In this document: in pieces, positions 7,695 through 15,750 of the stretch
Position numbering within the stretch: the stretch's first letter is position 1
Layout of the letters: each line of letters begins with the position of its first letter
Assembly (NCBI GenBank): GCA_944389235.1
Contig: CALXLO010000001.1
Location: 90,956-126,776, forward strand
DNA: 35,821 nucleotides
Reading direction: 5' to 3'
Source: an uncultured Alphaproteobacteria bacterium
GTDB lineage: Bacteria; Pseudomonadota; Alphaproteobacteria; Rs-D84
Notes under the pieces: model-generated
The model's input: only the letters and a program-made list of their open reading frames with translations
What the model was told of the DNA's origin: nothing
Databases searched by the model: none
Program-made: the position numbers and the translations under genes

Positions 7695-9098
7695 ATGTCG
7701 CGTAAATTAAAATATTGGTTAGTATTTTTAATATTCTTGAATGGTTATATCAGTTTATCGTTGGAATTGGTCGTTTTGCGCCAGTTATCTTTCTGGGTCG
7801 GGTCCAGTGCGGTTATAACTAGTATTATAATGGGGACATTTTTGGGATTTATGTCGCTGGGGTATTTTATGGGCGAATCTAAAAAAATTGCCGGTAAAAA
7901 CATGCGGCGTATATTATGTTTCAGTTTTATGTTTATTGCATTACTGGCATTATTGGCATCCAGTTTCCCGTTGGTTATGCGTTATTTTTCATGGTTGTAT
8001 CAATGGGGTATTACATCCAGTGTTATCCAGACATTTATTTATTCATTTATATTTTTATCTGTCGGACCGTTTTTGTTCGGGTTTAACACGACTTTGTTAT
8101 CGCGATGCTTGCACAAATACAATACCAGTTATACCGGCAACATTATGGCGTGGGACACGATTGGGTCTGTGTTAGGGTCGTTGTTGACAACATTAATATT
8201 AATGCCTTTCTTGGGGGTTAACTATACGGTAATGCTGGTCGTTATATTGGCAGCAGTCGCAGCATTAATAACACGACCAAAATGGTGGACTTGGTTAATT
8301 TGCGCAGTGATAGTAATTCCGACATTGTTTATAAACAGCAATTATGTACAAAAGAATAAATATGGTATTTTAGTAAACAATGCTAATTCAACGATATCTG
8401 TGTCGCCATTTGGTAAAGATGGACGAATATTATATATGAATGGTTTACCGATGTCTGAATATTATCCAGACAGAAATACTGCATCAACTTATATAAATTA
8501 TATAAATAATCATTTCTTGTACACGATGCCGCAAGATTATGTACATAATGTTTTAATCTTGGGTGCAGGCGGCTTTACCGCGGGCATGGGCGATGATTTT
8601 CACAGTTATACTTATGTCGATATTGAACATACATTACAAGATGTTGTTGAACAAGAATTTTTCCAGCGGCCACTGGGGATAAATAAACGCTTTGTTGTCC
8701 AAGATGCCAGTCAGTTCTTGAAAAATACATCTGAATTATATGATTTTATTTTGGTTGATGTGTATTCAAATTCGTATCAAATACCCGAAGGTTTTATAAC
8801 CGCAGAATTTATGCAACGGGTTAAATCGCGATTGGCACCAAATGGAATTTTGGTAATGAATGTTATCGCCAGTGCGTCTTTCCAAGATAAATATTCACAA
8901 GTATTTGATAACACATTTCATGCGGTGTTTACACATAACACATCGCGTCATGTCATAGGTTGGTATAATCCGTGGCGCATCAGCGACATGGCAAATGATG
9001 TTTCAAATATATTGTATGTTTTTTATAATTCTGAAAATGATGGGCGAATTTATACGATAAATAAAACGCCTGTGATTTATGACCGATTTGGAAAATAA
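7695..9098 (+). CDS. Membrane-embedded spermidine-synthase-like protein
   Basis: 467 residues from the ATG at 7695, chosen over an upstream in-frame start at 7647 because AGAGAGGTG lies just ahead of it. Residues 1-215 hold about six to seven hydrophobic helices (for example 8-28, 38-58, 72-95, 108-130, 155-190, 198-214). Residues 285-400 form a class I methyltransferase-like fold: LILGAGGF (287-294) as the glycine motif, Asp309 at the end of the second strand, Asp337, and VDVYS with Asp355 where aminopropyltransferases have their catalytic Asp. This architecture is that of membrane-bound spermidine synthase homologues. The second Asp-Pro of the usual D-x-x-D-P motif is missing, so true polyamine synthesis is uncertain. 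No speD or other polyamine gene is nearby. Confidence 0.75.
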   Translation: MSRKLKYWLVFLIFLNGYISLSLELVVLRQLSFWVGSSAVITSIIMGTFLGFMSLGYFMGESKKIAGKNMRRILCFSFMFIALLALLASSFPLVMRYFSWLYQWGITSSVIQTFIYSFIFLSVGPFLFGFNTTLLSRCLHKYNTSYTGNIMAWDTIGSVLGSLLTTLILMPFLGVNYTVMLVVILAAVAALITRPKWWTWLICAVIVIPTLFINSNYVQKNKYGILVNNANSTISVSPFGKDGRILYMNGLPMSEYYPDRNTASTYINYINNHFLYTMPQDYVHNVLILGAGGFTAGMGDDFHSYTYVDIEHTLQDVVEQEFFQRPLGINKRFVVQDASQFLKNTSELYDFILVDVYSNSYQIPEGFITAEFMQRVKSRLAPNGILVMNVIASASFQDKYSQVFDNTFHAVFTHNTSRHVIGWYNPWRISDMANDVSNILYVFYNSENDGRIYTINKTPVIYDRFGK

Positions 9099-9124
9099 AA
9101 AAATGGGGCAAACGCCCCATTTTT
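9099..9124. terminator. Bidirectional terminator between the SpeE-like gene and sodB
   Basis: ATGGGGC / GCCCCAT stem with an AAAC loop, flanked by A residues on the left and T residues on the right, so it works for both converging genes. Confidence 0.9.
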
Positions 9125-9710
9125 ATTTTTCAATATTTTCACGAACGAAATCCCAATTTACTAAATGGTCTATAAAGGCATTTATGAAATCAACACGACG
9201 ATTCTGATAGTCCAGATAATACGCGTGTTCCCACACATCCAATGCCAATACAGGTGTTAACCCATGCGCAATGGGGGTGTCTGCATTTGCGGTTGTAATG
9301 ATTTTCAGGGTGGTGCCATCGCGTACAATCCATGCCCAACCACTGCCGAATACGCCGGCGGCCGCATTTATAAATTCTGTACGAAATTTATCCGCACTGC
9401 CAAATGCGCGACATATTTCATCTGGAATTTCACCACCACCATTTGGGGCTATGCAATGGAAAAAGAAATCATGGTTAAATACTTGGGCGGCATTGTTAAA
9501 TATCTTTGTCGCGCCATTATCAGCCGCAGCCCGAACAATAATTTCATGTAATGGCATATCTGCATATTGCGTGTCTGCGGACAAATCGTTCAAGTTTTTT
9601 ATATATGTCGCCAAGTGTCGCCCATGATGACAGTTTATTGTATCTGGGGACATATATGGCACCAATGTGTCTGGGGCATAATTTAATGGAAATTGGGTTA
9701 AAGAAAACAT
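9123..9710 (-). CDS. sodB: Iron-type superoxide dismutase
   Basis: 195 residues. It converts superoxide to hydrogen peroxide and oxygen in the cytosol. The four metal ligands are visible: His28 (CHHG), His80 (VFNHDFF), Asp158 and His162 (DVWEHAYYLDY). Gln76 in NNAAQ is the second-sphere glutamine placed as in iron enzymes. GVFGSGWAWIV (119-129) is the conserved core. A good AAGGGAG ribosome site precedes the ATG. The gene stands alone between a terminator and a divergent promoter region shared with the CPHC protein. In a cell that also encodes a glycyl-radical enzyme it would protect against transient oxygen. Confidence 0.95.
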   Translation of the reverse strand: MFSLTQFPLNYAPDTLVPYMSPDTINCHHGRHLATYIKNLNDLSADTQYADMPLHEIIVRAAADNGATKIFNNAAQVFNHDFFFHCIAPNGGGEIPDEICRAFGSADKFRTEFINAAAGVFGSGWAWIVRDGTTLKIITTANADTPIAHGLTPVLALDVWEHAYYLDYQNRRVDFINAFIDHLVNWDFVRENIEK

Positions 9711-9799
9711 GATTTACTCCCTTGGATTTGAATATATTTTGCATTTGCTGTGTTATATGTGCAACAGGAAAATTTATTTATTACTATGATAAAAATAAC

Positions 9800-9828
9800 T
9801 TGCACCGCGGCACACAGATTTTTATAAT
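9800..9828 (+). promoter_or_regulatory. Sigma-70 type promoter for the CPHC protein
   Basis: TTGCAC (9800-9805), 17-base spacer, perfect TATAAT (9823-9828). AAAAAGGAG precedes the ATG at 9853. Confidence 0.75.
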
Positions 9829-9852
9829 CCAAATCAAGAAAAAGGAGATTTT

Positions 9853-10425
9853 ATGAAAAAACTGTCTATGTTATCTGCTTTGTGTGGTTTAGTGTTTGTT
9901 GGCGCGGCATCTGCGGCTGATATAACAATGTATTATTCGCCATATTGTCCGCATTGTCATCATGCGCGTGAATTTTTTACCACCAGCATGGTTTATGAAT
10001 ATCCAGATTTGCGTATCGTCCAGGTTAATGTTATGGACCAGACAAATATGCCGGTATTTGAACAGGCGCTAAAAAAATGTAATTATGACAGCGGTGGTGT
10101 GCCGGTAATTGTTATTGGGGATAAATGTTTCCAAGGATACGCAGAATTTATGAATCAAGAAATGCGCGACGCAGTAGAAGCTGATTTATCCGATGTGGAA
10201 AAAACGCGTGCCAAAGAAAACAGATTGGCGATGGAATCTGACCCAGATGCGTTTCGTGCAAAACATCCAGAACGCAAAAATGCAATTTCAGAATATCGTC
10301 CAAATGCGGTTGACACGGCTGAAAAAAAAACTAGTGGTTCATCAGTCTATTTCTATGTATTACTGGTTGCGTTGGTCGCAGCACTGGGGTTCGTTGTGTT
10401 AAGAAAAAATAAAAAGCAAAAATAA
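9853..10425 (+). CDS. Membrane-anchored periplasmic thioredoxin/glutaredoxin-fold protein (CPHC)
   Basis: 190 residues. The signal peptide ends ASA-A near residue 21. A thioredoxin-like domain follows at once: YYSPYCPHC with Cys32 and Cys35, and GGVPVIVIGDKCFQGY (about 93-108), where the Pro is the expected cis-Pro. A charged linker (about 115-160) leads to a C-terminal membrane helix (about 166-184) and a basic tail RKNKKQK, so the redox domain should face the periplasm and be held at the inner membrane. CPHC is the active site of DsbA, but the compact domain is nearer to glutaredoxins. The partner is unknown; cvpA follows 21 bases later. Whether it oxidises or reduces disulfides cannot be told from sequence. 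Confidence 0.75.
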   Translation: MKKLSMLSALCGLVFVGAASAADITMYYSPYCPHCHHAREFFTTSMVYEYPDLRIVQVNVMDQTNMPVFEQALKKCNYDSGGVPVIVIGDKCFQGYAEFMNQEMRDAVEADLSDVEKTRAKENRLAMESDPDAFRAKHPERKNAISEYRPNAVDTAEKKTSGSSVYFYVLLVALVAALGFVVLRKNKKQK

Positions 10426-10446
10426 TTTATTGCCACAGGATACAAA

Positions 10447-11262
10447 ATGCTGGATTTAACAACACTAGATTATATTTATGTTGGTGTTATTATTGTATCA
10501 ACCGTGTGGGCCACAATTCGCGGTGGGGTATATGAAACTGTTGCGACTTTATCGTGGGTGGTTGCGGCATTTGCGGCGCGTTTTGTATCGCCCCTGTGTG
10601 ACAGGTTGTTGCAGATTTTGTTTGATTTACCTGAATCAACGGTTGCGACATTGGTTGCATCATACTTTATTGTATTTTTTGTTATATTGATGTTGGTCAG
10701 CTTTTTCAACCAGCGTCTGCGCGAAAAAATACAAAACAGCATGATGAAGGTCACAGATCGTACACTGGGTATAATATTCGGTATTATACGCGGTATTGTA
10801 ATTATGGGTATCGTATATTGGGTCGCACTGTGGTATTATTCTGATGCACCGCGTCCGGCGGCATGGGTTGAAAATGCGCGTACGCGCCCGATTATGCAGT
10901 TAACTGCATTGAAATTAGATGAATGGTTCATCCCTGGCGAACCCAGTAAATTGCTGGCGCGTGATATGACCGGAACCCAGGCAACCCAAGAAATATTTAA
11001 TAATTTAATTAATCCAGCGGTGTCAGATAAATCTGATAATGCAGTATCTGACGCAGATACAGTGGACGGCGCAGAAACTGGCTATAAATCATCAGAACGC
11101 ACAGCATTGGAAAAGCAATTGCTGCAAATTGAAAATGCGGCCCGTGCCGAAGAAGAACGGGCGGCGGCCGATGTCGACACAGATGAAAATGCAACCACCA
11201 AATCAACTGATGATGTATCCGCAGAATATGGCAGTGCTGATGCGCCGGTTACATCAGATTAA
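10447..11262 (+). CDS. cvpA: CvpA family inner-membrane protein
   Basis: 271 residues. Four hydrophobic helices lie in residues 7-135. The CvpA signature is present: an early LDYIYVGVI...RGGVYETVATLSWVVA segment and DRTLGIIFGIIRGIVIMGIVYW (103-124), with the conserved Gly and Arg residues. CvpA proteins affect colicin V export and envelope homeostasis by an unknown mechanism. The C-terminal 100 residues are a hydrophilic, Ala/Asp/Glu-rich tail, longer than in the E. coli protein (162 residues) but common in Alphaproteobacteria. It is the second gene of an operon with the CPHC protein and ends at a terminator. Confidence 0.88.
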   Translation: MLDLTTLDYIYVGVIIVSTVWATIRGGVYETVATLSWVVAAFAARFVSPLCDRLLQILFDLPESTVATLVASYFIVFFVILMLVSFFNQRLREKIQNSMMKVTDRTLGIIFGIIRGIVIMGIVYWVALWYYSDAPRPAAWVENARTRPIMQLTALKLDEWFIPGEPSKLLARDMTGTQATQEIFNNLINPAVSDKSDNAVSDADTVDGAETGYKSSERTALEKQLLQIENAARAEEERAAADVDTDENATTKSTDDVSAEYGSADAPVTSD

Positions 11263-11285
11263 ATTGTTTAATTTAATATGTTATT

Positions 11286-11311
11286 ACCCGTCGCATTCGC
11301 GGCGGGTTTTT
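11286..11311 (+). terminator. Rho-independent terminator after cvpA
   Basis: ACCCGTCGC pairs with GCGGCGGGT (one T-G wobble) around ATTC, followed by five T residues. Confidence 0.88.
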
Positions 11312-11369
11312 GTTCCTGATGATTTTTTGTTCTTGTTTATGCAAAATAAATATGCATAGGGAGAAAACA

Positions 11370-12113
11370 ATGAAAAGAAGTTTATTTGCCGCCTTGGCAA
11401 TTATTGCAACTGCACAATCTGCATTTGCCGCAGACGCATCAGATGCTGCCCGTGGGGTTAACCCAGCGGACAATTTAACAAAAATAGAATTATTACCACA
11501 ATTGCGCGCATTTGGTAATTCGTCTATGACATCGTTGACATTGAAATACGACCATGCCATTAAACGCGTGTTTGGTATCAATGCAGAATTACCGATAATA
11601 CGATACAGCGGGAACGGTATTTCTGATAATGGTATTGGTGATTTAACATTGCGTGGTCGCGCACAACATACTTGGGGTCGCCATACATTGATTGGTGCCG
11701 CAGAATTTATTTTACCAACCGCGACAGAATATACACTGGGGGCACAACAATATACTTTTGACCCGATATTAGGTTATGTATATTCGTTTGGTCATAATGT
11801 GTTTGGTGCACTGGTTGCAAAACAGTTTATATCATTGCATAACACAGACCCTGATATAGCCCAAGATATTAATCAAGGTCAATATAGGGTCTTGCTGGGG
11901 TACGCATCAAATAATGGATGGTGGATTCTGGCAGACCCTCAGGTATGGGTGAACTATGAAACAGGTCGGCAAGAGTTTCTGGCCGAAATAGAACTGGGGA
12001 CTATGTTGAACAAAACAACCGGTGCGTGGATTCGTGCAGGTCATCGTTTAGGTGGAAATTGGACCCGTAATGATTGGACCATAATGATGGGTATTCGCTT
12101 TATGCGCTTTTAA
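11370..12113 (+). CDS. Outer-membrane beta-barrel protein, function unknown
   Basis: 247 residues from the ATG at 11370, chosen over an upstream in-frame ATG because AGGGAGA (11358-11364) precedes it and a clean signal peptide results (residues 1-20, SAFA-ADA). The mature part shows alternating strands and aromatic girdle residues (for example GRHTLIGAAEFILPTATEYT and WWILADPQVWVNYETGRQEF), and the last residues GIRFMRF end in Phe, the usual outer-membrane targeting mark. Length and repeated strand pattern suggest a 10-12 stranded barrel. No substrate can be inferred. The gene starts after the cvpA terminator and is followed 42 bases later by a small membrane protein gene. Confidence 0.7.
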   Translation: MKRSLFAALAIIATAQSAFAADASDAARGVNPADNLTKIELLPQLRAFGNSSMTSLTLKYDHAIKRVFGINAELPIIRYSGNGISDNGIGDLTLRGRAQHTWGRHTLIGAAEFILPTATEYTLGAQQYTFDPILGYVYSFGHNVFGALVAKQFISLHNTDPDIAQDINQGQYRVLLGYASNNGWWILADPQVWVNYETGRQEFLAEIELGTMLNKTTGAWIRAGHRLGGNWTRNDWTIMMGIRFMRF

Positions 12114-12155
12114 TTTTAACATATAAATATGAAACTAAAAAAAAGGAGAGAGAAA

Positions 12156-12680
12156 ATGTTTCTAAAATCAAAACTGGGGCTAACGATTTTATCGTTATAT
12201 GAAATCGCAGCAATATTATTGTTGCATCATCCAAAAACTTGTAATGCTATGTTTGGAATGTCTTTTTGTTCTGATTCTGTATTAAAGTATTTTATTTGGT
12301 GTGTGGCGGTACCGGTATTGATATTTTTAATTGCGATGTGGGTTATGGATATAATTCATCGTATTCGTCGTCGCCGGTCATTACTATATAAAGCAAAACA
12401 TGCAGTTCAAAATATGGCATCTGAATTACATGACCGTGTATCAGAATCTTTATCCAGTGCAGATATGGAACGTATGATGACAGCAGCATTATTGGTTGGA
12501 TTAAAACGGTTTGCGGACAGTAATCCGCGTGCGCATCAGATACTAGATGAAATCAGTGGTCGGGTTGATATATCTGAATATATGGATTATGAAGATATGC
12601 CTGACGAATATACAACATACGCGTCTGCAACGCGTCGTGCGCCGAAAAAGCAGCAAAGCAAGTCAAAAAAGAAAAACTAA
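12156..12680 (+). CDS. Small membrane protein, unrecognised
   Basis: 174 residues from the ATG at 12156, selected because AAGGAGAG lies at 12143-12150; an in-frame ATG at 12129 would add nine residues but has no ribosome site. Two hydrophobic helices (about 7-24 and 46-67) flank a short loop with two Cys. A basic RIRRRRS segment, an amphipathic helical region and a Lys-rich end (KKQQSKSKKKN) follow, so most of the protein is likely cytoplasmic. Residues 110-140 contain MMTAALLVGLKRFADSNP. I do not recognise a family. It lies behind an outer-membrane protein gene and ends at a terminator. Confidence 0.6.
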   Translation: MFLKSKLGLTILSLYEIAAILLLHHPKTCNAMFGMSFCSDSVLKYFIWCVAVPVLIFLIAMWVMDIIHRIRRRRSLLYKAKHAVQNMASELHDRVSESLSSADMERMMTAALLVGLKRFADSNPRAHQILDEISGRVDISEYMDYEDMPDEYTTYASATRRAPKKQQSKSKKKN

Positions 12681-12693
12681 GCAATTCCGCAAT

Positions 12694-12722
12694 AAAAACG
12701 CCGCCGAATGGGCGGTGTTTTT
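12694..12722 (+). terminator. Rho-independent terminator
   Basis: AACGCCGCC pairs with GGCGGTGTT (one wobble) around GAATG, with A residues before and T residues after. It separates the small membrane protein gene from the opposing tRNA-Thr gene. Confidence 0.85.
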
Positions 12723-12730
12723 ATTTATTC

Positions 12731-12806
12731 TGGTGCCGGATGTCGGACTTGAACCAACGACCTACTGATTACAAATCAGCCGCTCTACCAGCTGAGCTAA
12801 TCCGGC
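12731..12806 (-). tRNA. tRNA-Thr(UGU)
   Basis: On the minus strand a 76-base cloverleaf starts GCCGGAT at 12806 and ends ATCCGGC-A-CCA at 12731. The acceptor stem is seven perfect pairs, the D-arm is GCTC..GAGC, and the T-loop is GTTCAAGTC. The anticodon stem GCTGA/TCAGT encloses TTTGTAA, giving anticodon TGT (Thr, reads ACN). CCA is encoded. The gene is divergent from trhP, whose product acts on uridine-34 of this class of tRNA. Confidence 0.96.
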
Positions 12807-12904
12807 AATGTGCATACACTATACATTGTACGCGTGCGAATTTCAAGCCAAAAAATTCATAATTTACTTGCAATGTGTAATTTTGTGCGGAAAATATAAA
12901 TACT

Positions 12905-14146
12905 ATGATAAAACTACCTGAATTATTGGCACCGGCAGGAACGCTGGATGCATTCAAGACCGCAATTTTATATGGCGCAGACGCAATTTACGCCGGGTTG
13001 CCGGGATTTTCTATGCGCGCACGCGCAAAAATTACCACGGATCAAGTTCGTGCCGGCATAGACTTGGCGCACGCAGCGGGGCGCAGGGTATATTTGGCGT
13101 TCAACTTGTTCGCGCATGAACGCGATTTTGAAAATATGTCGCGTGTAGCGGATACGATTAAATATTTACAACCAGATGCTTTGATTGTATCTGACCCAGG
13201 CATTATGATGTGGGTGCGTGAAAATTTCCCAGATATGCCAATACATATATCAACCCAGGCGAATATTTGTTCGGCTGCTTCTGTTAAATTTTGGCAATCA
13301 GCTGGGGCGCAGTTATGCGTTTTAGCGCGCGAGGTTTCACATCCTGAATTCAAAATTATTCGTGAAAAATGCCCAGATATTGGGTTGGAAATATTTGTTC
13401 ATGGCGCGATGTGCATGTCTTATTCAGGTCGGTGTTTATTGTCTAATTTTATCACCGGTCGTCCGGCAAATCGTGGTGCATGTGCGCAATTATGCAGATG
13501 GAAATATGATGTGATTTTGCGTGAACATGAAACTGGTATCGAAATGCCAATCGAAGAGGATGACCATGGCGCATACATTATGAACGCGCGTGATTTGTGT
13601 TTAATGCCGCGCTTGCGTGAAGTTATTGAATCGCACCCTGATTCATTAAAGATAGAGGGCCGCAATCGCAGTGAATATTATGTCGGCGCAGTCGTGCACG
13701 CATATCGTGCGGCATTGGATGCGTATGCGCGCAATCCGGTGGCATTTGACCCCGCACCATATATGGCAGAATTGGACCGTTTGGAAACGCGTGGATATAC
13801 AACTGCGTTTTTTGATGGACCAGTGGGACCAGACGCACATAATTATGAAACAGGGCGTTCGGTATCGCAATACCATGCGGCAGGTGTTATTACCGCAACG
13901 GATGCGGAAAAAATCACACTGGAATTGCGTAATGAAATAAAGCAGGGTGATACGATAAACTTTATTATTCCGCATAGTGATACGAATATATCGGTAAAAT
14001 TGGAACGCATTATAAATGCGACAACTGGCGAAGATTTGCCGAAAATGTCTGCTGGTCAGCATAACAGTTTAATTATTCCGCGTGCGTGGTTTAATTGTGC
14101 ATCAGATATGCTGGTGCCGTATGTCTTGTCATATACACACAAATAA
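12905..14146 (+). CDS. trhP: tRNA hydroxylation protein TrhP (peptidase U32 family, YegQ-like)
   Basis: 413 residues. YegQ/TrhP uses prephenate to make 5-hydroxyuridine at position 34 of tRNAs for Ala, Leu, Pro, Ser, Thr and Val. Features seen: an N-terminal PELLAPAGTLDAFKTAILYGADAIY, the U32 signature region EIFVHGAMCMSYSGRCLLS, and four cysteines C170, C177, C193 and C197, which in U32 proteins bind an iron-sulfur cluster. SLKIEGRNRSEYYVG follows. The C-terminal beta domain (about 320-410) gives the longer YegQ-type length. UbiU/UbiV are shorter, so TrhP fits best. It starts about 100 bases from the divergent tRNA-Thr(UGU) gene. Confidence 0.9.
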   Translation: MIKLPELLAPAGTLDAFKTAILYGADAIYAGLPGFSMRARAKITTDQVRAGIDLAHAAGRRVYLAFNLFAHERDFENMSRVADTIKYLQPDALIVSDPGIMMWVRENFPDMPIHISTQANICSAASVKFWQSAGAQLCVLAREVSHPEFKIIREKCPDIGLEIFVHGAMCMSYSGRCLLSNFITGRPANRGACAQLCRWKYDVILREHETGIEMPIEEDDHGAYIMNARDLCLMPRLREVIESHPDSLKIEGRNRSEYYVGAVVHAYRAALDAYARNPVAFDPAPYMAELDRLETRGYTTAFFDGPVGPDAHNYETGRSVSQYHAAGVITATDAEKITLELRNEIKQGDTINFIIPHSDTNISVKLERIINATTGEDLPKMSAGQHNSLIIPRAWFNCASDMLVPYVLSYTHK

Positions 14147-14179
14147 ACTTATTGGCTGTATAATCGCGTGCGATAAATT

Positions 14180-14199
14180 TATCAAGCCTTGATTTTTTG
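14180..14199 (+). terminator. Weak terminator-like hairpin after trhP
   Basis: ATCAAG-C-CTTGAT followed by TTTTTT. The stem is short, so this is only a plausible end for trhP transcripts. Confidence 0.4.
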
Positions 14200-14266
14200 T
14201 GATATCAATTATTTTGTTTTTGTTTGGTATTATGTGAGTGCAATAGGGGTTGAAAAGGTGTAGATT

Positions 14267-14770
14267 TTATTTGAATCGTATTATCGCATGCTCGTGTTGC
14301 AGCAGTTGTTCTTTGGTATGTATTCCGCCAGCGTATCCTGTTAACTTACCACCCGCGCCAACAACGCGGTGGCATGGGATTATTATTGATATTGGATTGC
14401 GACCAACTGCACCGCCCACAGCCCGTGGCATGGCGTTAATACGCCCAGCAATTTCGCCGTATGTTTTTGTTTCGCCGTATGGTATTTTGCACAATTCATA
14501 CCAAACTTTGTGTTGAAATTTTGAACCAGTTGGTGCCAACGGTAAATCAGAAATATTTGGTTGTGCACCTGCAAAATATTCATCCAGCCATTTTTTAGTG
14601 CGATAAAAAATTGGTACTTCTGGTTTTACGGTGGCATTATCTGGCACGCCGGCGGAATAATATTTTTGACCGACGAACCACAGCCCAACCAGCATATTAT
14701 CGCATGCCGCCATTGTTAATCGTCCCAGTGGCGATGTATATTCATCAATAAAAAAGGGCTTATTATTCAT
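14267..14770 (-). CDS. ogt: Methylated-DNA--protein-cysteine methyltransferase
   Basis: 167 residues. It removes the methyl group from O6-methylguanine in DNA onto its own cysteine, a one-use repair reaction. The active site IPCHRVV has acceptor Cys133, preceded by the helix-turn-helix part FQHKVWYELCKIPYGETKTYGEIA (key residues Tyr and Arg) and AVGRNPISII. KLTGYAGG follows. The N-terminal ribonuclease-like domain is present, so it is the Ogt/Ada-C type without the Ada regulatory domain. It is the last gene of the nrdD operon (48 bases after nrdG), or starts its own transcript; no clear promoter was seen between them. Confidence 0.95.
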   Translation of the reverse strand: MNNKPFFIDEYTSPLGRLTMAACDNMLVGLWFVGQKYYSAGVPDNATVKPEVPIFYRTKKWLDEYFAGAQPNISDLPLAPTGSKFQHKVWYELCKIPYGETKTYGEIAGRINAMPRAVGGAVGRNPISIIIPCHRVVGAGGKLTGYAGGIHTKEQLLQHEHAIIRFK

Positions 14771-14818
14771 CGTATAAAAATACTAAAAAATAACGAGACA
14801 AATATCAAGTATATTGTA

Positions 14819-15520
14819 TTATTCCCGCCATGTAACAGAATCAAATAATGCGTTTATGCAATTGCGCAGATTTTCATCTGTGAAAAATTGCGCACGCTGG
14901 TCTGGGCTGGTATTATGCGACGCGTCTTCGTAATGCGGAATATATTTTTGAACTGCAAATTTTTTAACACCGCGTGCATGTAAGTCATTTGCAATTTCCA
15001 TTAAATCCATTTTTGATACAAAACGCGGGTCACATGTAATTCTGACTTCAAAATCTTTGCCAGTTGATTGCCATATATCCAGACTGCGCATCATGTGGTC
15101 ATGTGCAATATTTTGACCGACCAATTCACCATATTTTGCACGCGTTGCCTTGTAATCCAGACCAATCCAATCCACAACATCTGCTGCACGCGCCAATGTG
15201 TCTGGATAAAAACCATTTGTGTGCAGCCCAATCGCAAACCCCAGTTCACGAACACGGCGCATATAATCAATCAGCGCGTCTCCTTGCATCAGGGCTTCGC
15301 CGCCAGAAAATACGACAGCTTCCAATTTACCAACGCGCGTTTTTAACCATTCCAAAATTTTTGTTGGGTCGTATTCACCATCGCGAACATTTATCAGATT
15401 GGGGTTTGAACAATACGCACAACGCAATGGACAACCCGTCAAAAACAGCACCGCAGCCAATTTACCCGGATAGTCAATAGTTGTAAATGATACTAAACCA
15501 CCAATCTGAATTTCTCTCAT
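14819..15520 (-). CDS. nrdG: Anaerobic ribonucleotide reductase activating protein
   Basis: 233 residues. NrdG is a radical SAM enzyme that creates the glycyl radical on class III ribonucleotide reductase. The cluster motif is C30-x3-C34-x2-C37 (TGCPLRCAYC), with FSGGEALMQ (about 70-78) as the SAM-binding glycine motif. The N-terminus IGGLVSFTTIDYPGK is typical of the longer NrdG type. It starts seven bases after the stop of the small glycyl-radical gene, with no clear Shine-Dalgarno sequence, so its translation is probably coupled. In this operon its substrate should be the glycine on the separate 61-residue protein rather than on NrdD itself. Confidence 0.93.
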   Translation of the reverse strand: MREIQIGGLVSFTTIDYPGKLAAVLFLTGCPLRCAYCSNPNLINVRDGEYDPTKILEWLKTRVGKLEAVVFSGGEALMQGDALIDYMRRVRELGFAIGLHTNGFYPDTLARAADVVDWIGLDYKATRAKYGELVGQNIAHDHMMRSLDIWQSTGKDFEVRITCDPRFVSKMDLMEIANDLHARGVKKFAVQKYIPHYEDASHNTSPDQRAQFFTDENLRNCINALFDSVTWRE

Positions 15521-15527
15521 ATTTTTA

Positions 15528-15713
15528 TTATGCCGCTTTTTTCATTAATTCACTGTGGCGTTGACCTGTGGTCAAGCAATTTGATTCTGTAAATGTTTTG
15601 CGTTCACAAAATTCAGAATATTTACCAATGTTAAAATTAGAAACCGGTCTATAAAAACCCATAGAACGCGAAAAGACTTCACATTGTGTTCTTTGCATAT
15701 TTTCTGCTGACAT
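15528..15713 (-). CDS. Stand-alone glycyl-radical domain of class III ribonucleotide reductase
   Basis: 61 residues from the ATG at 15713, which has an excellent GGGAGG ribosome site ten bases upstream. Residues 11-35 (CEVFSRSMGFYRPVSNFN...SEF) match the C-terminal end of class III NrdD proteins, where the motif R-V-x-G-Y carries the catalytic glycyl radical; here Gly19 is the predicted radical site. In ordinary NrdD this stretch directly follows the CPxC zinc site on the same chain. The nrdD gene just upstream stops after that zinc site, and this gene begins 37 bases later in another frame. It is therefore a split subunit, comparable in idea to YfiD for pyruvate formate-lyase. Residues 36-61 are a tail I do not recognise. 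A recent frameshift is less likely because the start and ribosome site are good. Confidence 0.82.
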   Translation of the reverse strand: MSAENMQRTQCEVFSRSMGFYRPVSNFNIGKYSEFCERKTFTESNCLTTGQRHSELMKKAA

Positions 15714-15750
15714 AATATTTTTCCTCCCTTTTTTTCTGTTTTTGTTTATT

